Below, in pieces: positions 36,089 through 44,990 of a stretch of 64,000 bases of DNA; position 1 is the stretch's first letter, and each line of letters opens with the position of its first letter. The stretch covers positions 1-64,000 of the forward strand of contig NZ_JAQZAT010000015.1 in the NCBI RefSeq assembly GCF_028736925.1, read 5' to 3'. The position numbers and the translations under genes are program-made. Origin of the DNA: Flavivirga sp. 57AJ16 (GTDB lineage: Bacteria; Bacteroidota; Bacteroidia; Flavobacteriales; Flavobacteriaceae). The notes beneath the pieces were generated by a model. That model made no database searches. It was not told the DNA's origin and saw nothing but the letters and a program-made list of their open reading frames with translations.

Positions 36089-38035
36089 ATGAATAAACTA
36101 CTAACCTTAATGCTTCTTGTTTTGTTTATCTCTTGTAAAAAAGAGAAACAAAACAAAGAAACCGCTCTTAATTTAAAAGCGTACACCATTGAACAGTTCA
36201 TGGATAATGAAGCTGTAAGTGGAGGAAGTTTTTCTCCGGACAAATCAAAATTATTAGTCTCTAGTAATCGATCTGGCATTTATAATATGTATACAGTTCC
36301 AACAAAGGGCGGCGACTTTACACCTATAACCGCTTCAGATTCTTCATCTATTTTTGCTATCTCGTACTTTCCAAACGATGAGCGTATGCTGTATAGAGCC
36401 GATGGTAATGGTGATGAAATTTACCATTTATATTCACGGGATACAGATGGTACCATTACAGAATTAACGCCAGATAAAGGAGCAAGAGCTTCTTTTTACG
36501 GTTGGTCCCACGATGGCAAAAGCTTTGCTTATGGCTCTAATAAAAGAGACAAACGCTATATGGATATTTACGAAATGAGCTTGGATGGCATGTCTTCTAA
36601 GCTCATTTACCAAAACGACGAAGGTTATAGCCTAAATGCTATTTCCAGTAATAAAAACCTCATCGCTTTTAGTAAACCAATAAACACAAATGATAGTGAC
36701 ATTTTCATTTATAACAGAACGGATAAATCACTTGTCAAAGTAAACGAAAATCAGAGCAGTAACTCTGCCCAAGATTTCTCTTTAAACAATGAAACCCTTT
36801 ATTATACTACAGATGATGGTGCAGAGTTTTCGTATCTCATGAAATATAATATCGCTACGGGTGAAAAGGAAAAAGTTTTGGAAAGACCTTGGGACATAAG
36901 CGGTATTTATTTTACCCATAATGAGAAGTACATGGTAATTTTTATAAATGAAGATGCTAAAAACTCTATAGAAATACTGGATATGTCTTCTGGCAAAAAC
37001 CTAAAGCTTCCAGATTTTCAAAACGGTAGCATAACCAGTATTGGTATTTCCAGAGATGAAACGATGATGCGCATGTATGTTGGTGGCTCAAATAGTCCTT
37101 CAAATTTATTCACTTACAATTTTGCCACTAAAGAGCAACATCAGCTTACTAATGTCCTTAATAAGGATATAGACCCAAATCATTTAGTAACAGCTAAAGT
37201 GATTAGGTATAAATCTTTTGATGGTGTTGAAATTCCTGCCATTTATTATTTACCGCATCAAGCATCGGCAGAAAATAAAGTGCCCGCTCTTGTTTTAGTA
37301 CATGGTGGTCCTGGCGGGCAAAGCAGACAAAACTTTAATTCTCTAACGCAATATCTTGTTAACCATGGCTATGCTGTACTCGCTGTAAACAATCGAGGAA
37401 GTAGTGGTTACGGTAAAACATTTTTTCAAATGGATGATCTAAATCATGGTGAAAAAGATTTGCAAGATTGTGTAGAAGGTAAAAATTGGTTAACCTCACA
37501 GCCAGAAATTGATGCCCATAAAATTGGCATTATGGGTGGGTCTTATGGTGGATACATGACGATGGCTGCCTTAACTTACACCCCAGAAGAATTTGCCGTA
37601 GGTGTTAACCTGTTTGGTGTTACAAACTGGATGCGTACGCTTAAAAGCATTCCGCCATGGTGGGAATCTTTTAAAGAGGCGCTTTACAAAGAATTAGGAA
37701 ACCCTCATACAGCAGATTCTATAAGACTACATAGAATATCTCCTTTATTCCATACCGATAAAGTAACGAAACCTTTAATTGTTTTGCAAGGTGCTAAAGA
37801 CCCTAGGGTTTTACAAGTAGAGTCTGATGAAATCGTTTCTGGTGTTCGTAAAAATGGGGTTCCTGTTGAGTATGTTCTATTTGAAGATGAAGGGCATGGT
37901 TTTGTAAAAAAAGAAAATCAAATTGAAGCTTACAGCAGTATTCTCAAATTTTTAGACACCTATCTTAAAAAAGAAAATGCGCCCATAGATGGTGAAATTC
38001 CTGTAAAGGAAATAGAAGCTGAAGCAGTAAACTAG
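36089..38035 (+). CDS. S9 prolyl-oligopeptidase-type lipoprotein
   Basis: A 648-residue serine peptidase of family S9 (acylaminoacyl-peptidase/DPP-like). It has a lipoprotein signal (LMLLVLFISC, Cys near 16), a WD40-like beta-propeller of about 40-375 with SFSPDKSKLLVSSNRSG-type repeats, then an alpha/beta-hydrolase. The hydrolase shows LVHGGPGGQSR (oxyanion), the nucleophile in MGGSYGGYM, Asp in QGAKDPRVL and His in DEGHGF. It should cleave oligopeptides in the periplasm or at the surface. Translation is likely coupled to the BNR-repeat gene (2-bp gap). Confidence 0.93.
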   Translation: MNKLLTLMLLVLFISCKKEKQNKETALNLKAYTIEQFMDNEAVSGGSFSPDKSKLLVSSNRSGIYNMYTVPTKGGDFTPITASDSSSIFAISYFPNDERMLYRADGNGDEIYHLYSRDTDGTITELTPDKGARASFYGWSHDGKSFAYGSNKRDKRYMDIYEMSLDGMSSKLIYQNDEGYSLNAISSNKNLIAFSKPINTNDSDIFIYNRTDKSLVKVNENQSSNSAQDFSLNNETLYYTTDDGAEFSYLMKYNIATGEKEKVLERPWDISGIYFTHNEKYMVIFINEDAKNSIEILDMSSGKNLKLPDFQNGSITSIGISRDETMMRMYVGGSNSPSNLFTYNFATKEQHQLTNVLNKDIDPNHLVTAKVIRYKSFDGVEIPAIYYLPHQASAENKVPALVLVHGGPGGQSRQNFNSLTQYLVNHGYAVLAVNNRGSSGYGKTFFQMDDLNHGEKDLQDCVEGKNWLTSQPEIDAHKIGIMGGSYGGYMTMAALTYTPEEFAVGVNLFGVTNWMRTLKSIPPWWESFKEALYKELGNPHTADSIRLHRISPLFHTDKVTKPLIVLQGAKDPRVLQVESDEIVSGVRKNGVPVEYVLFEDEGHGFVKKENQIEAYSSILKFLDTYLKKENAPIDGEIPVKEIEAEAVN

Positions 38036-38361
38036 ATGAAATAAAAAACGATGTCTAAAAAGTAATCTATTTTGTTCATTCAGAGCATTCCGACTGTTGT
38101 CGGAATGCTCTGAATGAACAACTATAAATTGTATATATGAAAACACGTATAAAGGTAGACTCGTGCTAAAAATTATAACTAGTGTATGGAAAAAGACGCA
38201 ATGATGTAACGTTGAATAATAGTAGTTGTGTGTCATTCAGAAGGAGGGACCTGAAGAATCTGTGTGAACTTATTAAAAGATTCTTCGCTGTGCTCTGAAT
38301 GACAAATAGCTGCGCTCTGAATGACACTTTTTACCTTTTTTTATTTTAGATAGACCGATCT
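38036..38361. repeat. Intergenic hairpins of the TCATTCAGA repeat family
   Basis: A perfect stem-loop with 23-bp arms (38072-38094/38099-38121; start TTGTTCATTCAGAGCATTCC, loop TGTT) sits in the spacer. Further copies of GTCATTCAGA at 38232 and of its complement TCTGAATGAC at 38297 and 38314 follow, around the core ATTCTTCG. These dispersed repeats are common between genes in flavobacteria. The first hairpin may also end transcription from either side. Confidence 0.7.
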
Positions 38362-39039
38362 TTATTCTATTCGCTTTAAACCTTCTAGACTTTCAATCTT
38401 TATTTGCTTGCCAATAGTAGAAATGAGTCCTTCTTTTTTAAATTGGGACAAGACTCTTATGGCAGACTCTGTAGCGGTACCAACTATATTGGCAAAATCT
38501 TCACGGGACAACAAAACACTAAGTGTACCATCTGGATTCACTCCAAAACTATCATGTATATATATTAATGTTTCTGCTAAACGTTGTCTTACGGATTTTT
38601 GAGCCATATTAACGATAATATCATCAGCTTCTTTTAAATCGTGTGCCATATCCTGCAAAACATCAAATGAAAACTTCGGGTTCTTTTGAAGGTCTGCCAT
38701 TATTTCACTTTTAGGTATAAAACAGACTTCCATATCATTTAAAGCCGTTGCCTGTAAATTAGAACTTTCGTTGCTTATCAAAGAACGCTGACCTAACAAT
38801 TGGCCTTTAACAACCATTTTTACGATTTGATCTTTACCATTTTCACTTAATTTAGAAAGTTTACAAATACCATCTTTAACGCAATAAACGCCATTTACAG
38901 CATCTCCTTCTTCAAAAATGACCGTGCCTTTTTTTATGATGTGAGAAGTTTTACAATTAGAAATACGTACCAACTCCTCTTTGGTCAAAGACTTAAGCGA
39001 ATTAAATTGCTTAATAATACATTGTTCACATTTGCTCAT
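38362..39039 (-). CDS. Fnr/Crp-family oxygen-responsive regulator
   Basis: A 225-residue regulator with a cyclic-nucleotide-type beta-roll (20-120), a dimerisation helix and a C-terminal winged helix. The helix-turn-helix LSREDFANIVGTATESAIRV aligns with Fnr, keeping Glu209 and Arg213 equivalents but with Ile for Ser212. Cys4 and Cys7 (CEQC), Cys29 and Cys106 (EVCFIPK, aligned to E. coli FNR Cys122 in VCEIPF) could hold an Fe-S cluster. It is divergent from ccoI, and ATGAY-N4-RTCAT palindromes precede ccoI, ccoS and hemN. I infer that it activates the cbb3 and haem genes at low oxygen. Confidence 0.88.
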   Translation of the reverse strand: MSKCEQCIIKQFNSLKSLTKEELVRISNCKTSHIIKKGTVIFEEGDAVNGVYCVKDGICKLSKLSENGKDQIVKMVVKGQLLGQRSLISNESSNLQATALNDMEVCFIPKSEIMADLQKNPKFSFDVLQDMAHDLKEADDIIVNMAQKSVRQRLAETLIYIHDSFGVNPDGTLSVLLSREDFANIVGTATESAIRVLSQFKKEGLISTIGKQIKIESLEGLKRIE

Positions 39040-39077
39040 ATATAATTAATTACCCATGAAGTAAAAATAAAGAAAAC

Positions 39078-39091
39078 ATGACAATTATCAT
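39078..39091 (+). promoter_or_regulatory. Fnr-type box upstream of ccoI
   Basis: ATGAC-AATT-ATCAT. Its centre is 36.5 bp upstream of the G at 39121 that ends GATTTTTG (39114-39121), a one-mismatch TAnnTTTG. This is the same spacing as at ccoS and hemN. Confidence 0.65.
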
Positions 39092-39147
39092 ATGATAAAG
39101 TGAAATCATTTATGATTTTTGTTGCAGGTATAAATGAGCAAATAATA

Positions 39148-41523
39148 ATGAGCAACAACACATGTTTTCATTGTGGGCTAGATGCTACAGCCTCTACAAT
39201 AACATTTGATAATAAATCATTCTGTTGTAATGGTTGTAAAACTGTTTACGAAATTTTCTCTGTAAACGATTTAACCTGTTACTACGATTTACAACAGGCA
39301 CCTGGAGCAACCCCTAAAGATATTGAAGGCAAATACAATTTTTTGGATAATGCTAAAATTGTTGAACAACTATTGGAGTTTAATAACGACGACACTCAAA
39401 TAGTCACTTTATATATCCCACATATTCATTGTAGTTCGTGCATCTGGATTCTAGAAAATTTAAATAAGCTGAATCCATCAATAAGTTCGTCTATAGTCAA
39501 TTTTGGTAAAAAAAATGTTCGAGTCACTTTTAATAGTGAATCGCTCACACTAAAAAACTTGGTTGCTTTATTAAGCAGTATCGGCTACGAACCTTTTATA
39601 AGTTTAGACGATTATAGTGTTGGCAAAAAACATACAGATCGCTCCCTGATATACAAATTGGGAGTCGCTGGTTTTGCCTTTGGAAATGTGATGTTTTTAT
39701 CATTCCCGGAGTACTTTCAAGTAGATGGTTTTTGGATAGAAAAATATAAACCCCTTTTTAGATGGCTCATGTTTTTCTTTTCGCTTCCTGTTGTTTTTTA
39801 TTCGGCACAAGATTATTTTATTTCTGCATTTAAAGGACTTCGATCTAAAATTTTAAATATCGATGTGCCTATCGCTTTAGGTGTTTTGGTATTATTTGTT
39901 AGAAGTTCTACTGAAATTATCTTTAATGTAGGTTCTGGTTTTTTTGATAGCTTAACCGGGCTTATCTTCTTTCTCTTACTGGGAAAGTTTTTTCAACAAA
40001 AAACATATACCTTTTTATCCTTTGAACGCGATTACAAATCGTATTTCCCTATCGGAATTACAAAAATAACAACAGAAGGGACAGAAGAATCCATACAAGT
40101 ATATGACATCGAAAAAGGCGACCGATTACTTATTAGAAATGAGGAGCTCATTCCCGTAGACTGTATTTTAATAAAAGGAACAGCACACATAGATTATAGC
40201 TTTGTAACGGGGGAATCCAAAACAGTATCAAAACAATCGGGCGATAAATTGTTTGCTGGCGGAAAACAATTAGATGGTAGCATTGAAGTAGATGTACTAA
40301 AATCGGTGGAACAGAGTTACCTGACACAACTTTGGAGTAACGATGTGTTTAAAAAAGACAAAGCATCATCATTTACAAATATTACCAATAGCATTAGTAA
40401 GCGCTTTACAATTGCCATTTTACTCATTGCATTAATCACTACTTCATTTTGGTTGTTAACAGACGCCAGTAAAGCATTAAATGTTTTTACTTCTGTATTG
40501 ATTATAGCCTGTCCATGTGCCATTGCCTTATCTGCTCCTTTCACTTTTGGAAATATATTACGCATTCTGGGCAAGAAAAAGTTCTATTTAAAAAATGCCA
40601 GTGTCATTGAGCAATTGTCTAAAATAAACACCATCATTTTTGATAAAACCGGTACCATAACTGTCAACAAGAAAACAACTATAAACTATGAAGGCTACGA
40701 GTTCTCTTTAGATGAAGAAACCTTATTAAAAAGCACATTACGAGGATCCAATCACCCATTAAGTCGATCGCTATACAATATCTTAAATAAACATGACATT
40801 GTCGATTTAGATACTTATAAAGAATTTTCAGGAAAGGGTATTGAAGCACAATATAAAAACCGTAAGATAAAAATAGGATCGGCTCCTTTTGTTGGTCATA
40901 CGAGTGACACGGCAACATTAAATACTACGGTGCACGTAAGTACCAATAACCAATATAAAGGCAAGTTTACATTCTACAATGCCTATAGAAAAGGAATATC
41001 ACAGCTATTCAATGCGCTTAAAGAAACCTATGACCTAGTTATTCTTTCTGGTGATAATGCAGGGGAAAAGGATAACTTAACAAAGCTACTTCCCACTAAA
41101 ACAAAGCTACTTTTCAATCAAAAACCAGAAGACAAATTAGAATACATTAAATACCATCAAGATGAAGGTGCCCATGTATTAATGATAGGCGATGGACTAA
41201 ACGATGCCGGCGCATTAGCGCAAAGTCATGTTGGTATTGTTATTTCGGAAAATGTAAACGTATTTTCCCCTGCCTGTGACGCTATTTTAGACGCTTCAAA
41301 ATTCGACCAATTATTTAATTATATAAAAATATCCAAATCCGCTATAAAAATTATTAAATGGAGTTTTTTACTCTCGTTCATATATAATAGTATCGGGCTC
41401 TATTTTGCAGTAACTGGTCAGTTAGCCCCCGTTGTAGCAGCTATACTAATGCCGCTCAGTTCCATTAGTATTGTCGCTTTTACAACGATAGCAACCAATA
41501 TTATTGGGCGCAAATTAGAATAA
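39148..41523 (+). CDS. ccoI: Copper-transporting P1B-type ATPase CcoI/FixI
   Basis: A 791-residue inner-membrane heavy-metal ATPase that supplies copper for cbb3 oxidase assembly. The N-terminal cysteine cluster (CFHCG..CCNGC) is typical of CcoI. It is followed by an HMA domain (HCSSCIWILENL), about eight membrane helices, the ion-site motif ACPCAIALS, the phosphorylation site DKTGT and the hinge GDGLNDAGAL. I chose ATG 39148, the first that leaves the promoter and Fnr box outside the gene. It is divergent from the fnr-like gene and upstream of the cco operon. Confidence 0.94.
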   Translation: MSNNTCFHCGLDATASTITFDNKSFCCNGCKTVYEIFSVNDLTCYYDLQQAPGATPKDIEGKYNFLDNAKIVEQLLEFNNDDTQIVTLYIPHIHCSSCIWILENLNKLNPSISSSIVNFGKKNVRVTFNSESLTLKNLVALLSSIGYEPFISLDDYSVGKKHTDRSLIYKLGVAGFAFGNVMFLSFPEYFQVDGFWIEKYKPLFRWLMFFFSLPVVFYSAQDYFISAFKGLRSKILNIDVPIALGVLVLFVRSSTEIIFNVGSGFFDSLTGLIFFLLLGKFFQQKTYTFLSFERDYKSYFPIGITKITTEGTEESIQVYDIEKGDRLLIRNEELIPVDCILIKGTAHIDYSFVTGESKTVSKQSGDKLFAGGKQLDGSIEVDVLKSVEQSYLTQLWSNDVFKKDKASSFTNITNSISKRFTIAILLIALITTSFWLLTDASKALNVFTSVLIIACPCAIALSAPFTFGNILRILGKKKFYLKNASVIEQLSKINTIIFDKTGTITVNKKTTINYEGYEFSLDEETLLKSTLRGSNHPLSRSLYNILNKHDIVDLDTYKEFSGKGIEAQYKNRKIKIGSAPFVGHTSDTATLNTTVHVSTNNQYKGKFTFYNAYRKGISQLFNALKETYDLVILSGDNAGEKDNLTKLLPTKTKLLFNQKPEDKLEYIKYHQDEGAHVLMIGDGLNDAGALAQSHVGIVISENVNVFSPACDAILDASKFDQLFNYIKISKSAIKIIKWSFLLSFIYNSIGLYFAVTGQLAPVVAAILMPLSSISIVAFTTIATNIIGRKLE

Positions 41524-42119
41524 GGGCTATAACACAGAGATACACTGAGTTTTCACGGAGGCTCACAAAGGTATTTGTAATAAACTCTGTGCGACTCTGT
41601 GAAACAATTAAAGGCTATAGCACAGAGGCGCACTGAGCTTTCACGGAGACCCGCAAAGACAGTTGTAATATTATAATGAGATCGATGGTAATGGAATCAA
41701 AACTCTGCGAAACTCTGTGAAATAACTAGAATAAGGGCTATGACACAGAGATGCACTGAGTTTTCGCAGAGACCCACAAAGGTCATTTGCAATACTCTAA
41801 TGAGATCGATGGTAATGGAATCCAAACTCTGCGAAACTCTGTGAAATAACTAGAATAAGGGCTATGACACAGAGATGCACTGAGTTTTCGCAGAGACCCA
41901 CAAAGGTCATTTGCAATACTCTAATGAGATCGATGGTAATGGAATCCAAACTCTGCGAAACTTTGTGATGCTCTGCGAAACTCTGTGAAACAACCAGAAT
42001 AAGGGTTATAACACAGAGATACACTGAGTTTTCACGGAGACCCGCAAAGACAGTTGTAATATTATAATGAGATCGATGGTAATGGAATCAAAACTCTACG
42101 AAACTCCGTGAAACAACCA
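41522..42119. repeat. Five tandem ~120-bp repeats between ccoI and ccoS
   Basis: Units begin AAGG(G)YTAT at 41522, 41611, 41733, 41857 and 42001. Units three and four share a 124-bp period and near identity. The first is shortened to about 89 bp and the fourth is lengthened by 20 bp through a small internal duplication. Each unit includes CACAGAG near its start and CTCTGCGAAACTCTGTG near its end, which can pair. No coding signal; the array lies directly upstream of the Fnr box of ccoS. Confidence 0.85.
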
Positions 42120-42141
42120 AATTGGAAATAAATAATGAAAC

Positions 42142-42155
42142 ATGATAAATATCAT
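42142..42155 (+). promoter_or_regulatory. Fnr-type box upstream of ccoS
   Basis: ATGAT-AAAT-ATCAT, a perfect 5-4-5 palindrome. Its centre (42148.5) is 36.5 bp from the last G of the promoter TAATTTTG, placing it near -42. Confidence 0.75.
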
Positions 42156-42177
42156 TTTTTAACAATAGGTATGACAG

Positions 42178-42185
42178 TAATTTTG
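42178..42185 (+). promoter_or_regulatory. -7 promoter element of the cco operon
   Basis: TAATTTTG matches TAnnTTTG, 21 bp before the ccoS ATG. Confidence 0.65.
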
Positions 42186-42205
42186 AACCATAACTTCAAA
42201 TAGGT

Positions 42206-42400
42206 ATGAGTGTTATTTATATTTTATTAGCTATAAGTATTATTGTAGCTGTTGGTTTCTTTATAGCCTTTATTATGGCTGTAAAAAAAGGACAGTACGA
42301 TGATAGCTATACCCCTTCTGTAAGGATGTTATTTGAAGATGAGCTCGTTAAAGAAAATTCCAATAAAACAATACTAAACAAAAAAGATCAACAACTATGA
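42206..42400 (+). CDS. ccoS: cbb3 oxidase assembly protein CcoS
   Basis: A 64-residue protein with one N-terminal membrane helix (VIYILLAISIIVAVGFFIAFIMAV) followed by the conserved GQYDD segment and a charged tail. CcoS is needed to insert haem b and CuB into the catalytic subunit. The size, motif and position before ccoNO fit. Its stop overlaps the ATG of a 21-codon frame (ATGA). Confidence 0.9.
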   Translation: MSVIYILLAISIIVAVGFFIAFIMAVKKGQYDDSYTPSVRMLFEDELVKENSNKTILNKKDQQL

Positions 42401-42462
42401 CCATGAAATCGCCATCACAAAAATTAATTAGAAAACCAATCCTAAATTTGGCGATTGCATAA
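42397..42462 (+). CDS. Possible 21-codon coupled ORF after ccoS
   Basis: The frame starts at an ATG overlapping the ccoS stop (ATGA) and ends TAA at 42462. The product is short, basic and not recognised. The sequence also holds an AATCGCCA/TGGCGATT inverted repeat, so an mRNA hairpin is an alternative explanation. Coding status is uncertain. Confidence 0.25.
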   Translation: MTMKSPSQKLIRKPILNLAIA

Positions 42463-42492
42463 GACATTTGAAAATCAAATAAACAATCCATT

Positions 42493-44685
42493 ATGAAAAT
42501 GCAGCAATTTCATTACGATAATAAAATCGTTAAAAATTTCTTATACGCCACCATGCTTTGGGGGGTTGTAGGGATGTTGGTAGGTCTACTACTGGCATTC
42601 ATGTTTTTATTCCCTAATCTAACCGACGGTATTTCATGGCTTAGCTTTGGTCGATTAAGGCCATTACATACCAATGCCGTAATTTTTGCTTTTGTTGGTA
42701 ATGCCATTTTTGCAGGAGTTTACTATTCCACACAACGTCTGTTAAAAGCTAGAATGTTTAATGACACCTTAAGTAAAATTAACTTTTGGGGCTGGCAACT
42801 TATTATTGTAGGTGCTGCAATCACTTTACCTTTGGGTTATACAACATCAAAAGAATATGCAGAGTTAGAATGGCCCTTTGATATTGCTATTGCAATTGTT
42901 TGGGTTGTTTTTGGATGGAATTTAATAGGTACGATCTTAAAAAGAAGACAGCGCCATTTATATGTTGCTATTTGGTTTTATATAGCCACATTCGTTACCG
43001 TTGCTGTACTTCATATTTTTAATAGTTTGGAATTACCTGTTAGTGCATTAAAAAGTTACTCGGTATATGCAGGCGTACAAGATGCTTTAGTACAATGGTG
43101 GTATGGGCACAATGCTGTAGCATTCTTTTTAACGACCCCCTTTTTAGGGCTTATGTATTATTTTATTCCTAAAGCAGCCAACAGACCCATATATTCTTAT
43201 AGGCTATCCATAGTGCACTTCTGGTCATTGATCTTTATATACATTTGGGCAGGCCCTCATCACCTATTGTATACAGCCTTGCCAGAATGGGCTCAAAACT
43301 TAGGTGTGGCTTTTTCGGTGATGCTATTGATGCCATCTTGGGGCGGTATGATAAACGGCCTTTTAACGCTTCGAGGTGCTTGGGACAAAGTGCGTACAGA
43401 TCCCGTTTTAAAATTTATGGTAGTAGCCATTACCGGGTATGGTATGGCAACCTTTGAAGGCCCGACACTTTCGCTTAAAAATGTAAATGCCATTGCACAC
43501 TTTACAGACTGGATTATTGCGCATGTACACGTAGGCGCCTTAGCATGGAATGGGTTCCTAACCTTTGGTATGGTATACTGGTTAGTGCCTAGGCTTTTTA
43601 AAACAAAACTATTCTCTGTTGGACTGGCCAATCTGCATTTCTGGATTGGCACACTGGGCATTATTATGTATGCCTTACCAATGTATGTTGCTGGCTTTAC
43701 ACAAGCGAGTATGTGGAAGCAATTCAATCCCGATGGTACATTGGTTTATGGCAATTTCTTAGAAACTGTTACAGAAATCATTCCCATGTACTGGATGCGT
43801 GCCATTGGAGGAACGCTATTCATTACAGGTATGCTAATTATGATTTACAATGTTATGGTAACCATTAAAAAAGGCAGCAAGGTTGAAAATGAATTGGCCG
43901 AAGCACCAGCTCTAGAGCGTGTTACCAAAAAACGTACTGCAAGTGAAGGATGGCACACTTGGTTAGAACGTAGACCAATTCAGTTAACACTTTTAGCAAC
44001 AGTGGCCATTTTAATAGGTGGCATTATTCAAATTGTACCAACCATTATGGTGAAATCCAATATTCCTACGATAGCCAGTGTAAAACCCTATACCCCTTTA
44101 GAATTAGAAGGTCGTGATATTTATATCCGTGAAGGCTGTGTAGGCTGCCATTCACAAATGATTCGCCCTTTTAGAAGTGAAGTAGAACGATATGGCGACT
44201 ATTCAAAAGCAGGAGAATTTGTTTACGACCATCCATTTCTGTGGGGCAGCAAACGTACCGGACCGGATTTACATAGAGTAGGTGGTAAATATTCTGATAA
44301 TTGGCACTTTAACCACATGTACGATCCGCAAAGTACCTCATCAGGATCCATTATGCCCCGTTATCCATGGTTAATAACCGGCAGTAGCAGTAAGTTGGAC
44401 AAATCTATGACTGAGTCTAAAATGAAAGCAATGGTATCATTAGGGGTTCCCTATACCGAAGAAGACATTACCAATGCTCAGCAAGATATGCTAGCACAAG
44501 GCACGCAAATAGAACAAAACCTGTATTCAGATCCCGATTTTGCCAATACATATGAAGCCGATAAAAAATATGCTTCCGAAAATGGCGAAGATTTTGTTGA
44601 AATGAAAAACAGGGAAATTGTGGCTCTTATAGCTTACTTACAACGTTTAGGAACCGATATCAAGGTAGAAACAGCACAAAAATAA
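42493..44685 (+). CDS. ccoNO: cbb3-type cytochrome c oxidase, fused subunits I and II
   Basis: A 730-residue membrane protein that reduces O2 to water with high affinity and pumps protons. The N-terminal CcoN part (about 1-480, twelve helices) shows haem and CuB His ligands in [24 protein letters not shown] and [13 protein letters not shown] membrane-anchored CcoO part follows from about 490 with one c-type haem motif, GCVGCHSQ, near 550, and a distal Met region SIMPRYPWL. CcoN-CcoO fusion is normal in Bacteroidota. It is the main structural gene of the Fnr-controlled operon. Confidence 0.96.
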   Translation: MKMQQFHYDNKIVKNFLYATMLWGVVGMLVGLLLAFMFLFPNLTDGISWLSFGRLRPLHTNAVIFAFVGNAIFAGVYYSTQRLLKARMFNDTLSKINFWGWQLIIVGAAITLPLGYTTSKEYAELEWPFDIAIAIVWVVFGWNLIGTILKRRQRHLYVAIWFYIATFVTVAVLHIFNSLELPVSALKSYSVYAGVQDALVQWWYGHNAVAFFLTTPFLGLMYYFIPKAANRPIYSYRLSIVHFWSLIFIYIWAGPHHLLYTALPEWAQNLGVAFSVMLLMPSWGGMINGLLTLRGAWDKVRTDPVLKFMVVAITGYGMATFEGPTLSLKNVNAIAHFTDWIIAHVHVGALAWNGFLTFGMVYWLVPRLFKTKLFSVGLANLHFWIGTLGIIMYALPMYVAGFTQASMWKQFNPDGTLVYGNFLETVTEIIPMYWMRAIGGTLFITGMLIMIYNVMVTIKKGSKVENELAEAPALERVTKKRTASEGWHTWLERRPIQLTLLATVAILIGGIIQIVPTIMVKSNIPTIASVKPYTPLELEGRDIYIREGCVGCHSQMIRPFRSEVERYGDYSKAGEFVYDHPFLWGSKRTGPDLHRVGGKYSDNWHFNHMYDPQSTSSGSIMPRYPWLITGSSSKLDKSMTESKMKAMVSLGVPYTEEDITNAQQDMLAQGTQIEQNLYSDPDFANTYEADKKYASENGEDFVEMKNREIVALIAYLQRLGTDIKVETAQK

Positions 44686-44703
44686 CCATCAAAAACAATA
44701 CGC

Positions 44704-44901
44704 ATGTTAAAATTTGTAAAAAACCATATGGAGAGTATCACAGGCATCGAAATTTATCCGATGCTCTCTTTGCTCATCTTTTTTATATTTTTTGTGGTCC
44801 TTTTTTGGTGGGTTATCACTGCTAAAAAAGACTATATAAAAACCGTAAGTAACATTCCGTTAGACAACCACCACAATAACCAAAATGACGATATATCATG
44901 A
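44704..44901 (+). CDS. ccoQ: CcoQ-like cbb3 oxidase subunit IV
   Basis: A 65-residue protein with one membrane helix (YPMLSLLIFFIFFVVLFWWVIT) and a short polar tail. It lies between ccoNO and ccoP, as expected for CcoQ, which stabilises the complex. CcoQ sequences are poorly conserved, so the call leans on size, topology and place. Its stop overlaps the ATG of a 30-codon frame that leads into ccoP. Confidence 0.85.
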   Translation: MLKFVKNHMESITGIEIYPMLSLLIFFIFFVVLFWWVITAKKDYIKTVSNIPLDNHHNNQNDDIS

Positions 44902-44990
44902 AACCGACTGTTCAAAGCACAAGTTCATATTTGAATAAAATCGGAGATTGCATTTGTACATTAAAAAACAATAAAAAAACCATCAAATGA
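44898..44990 (+). CDS. Possible 30-codon ORF bridging ccoQ and ccoP
   Basis: The ATG overlaps the ccoQ stop (ATGA at 44898-44901) and its TGA overlaps the ccoP ATG (ATGA at 44987-44990). Ribosomes could therefore pass from ccoQ through this frame into ccoP without leaving the mRNA. The peptide is polar, with two Cys (GDCIC), and matches nothing I know. It may serve only as a translational coupler. Confidence 0.4.
   Translation: MKPTVQSTSSYLNKIGDCICTLKNNKKTIK

Noticed and set aside
41797-42024. 75-codon minus-strand frame in the tandem repeats
   Set aside because: It repeats itself with the DNA unit and exists only because the repeat length allows it.
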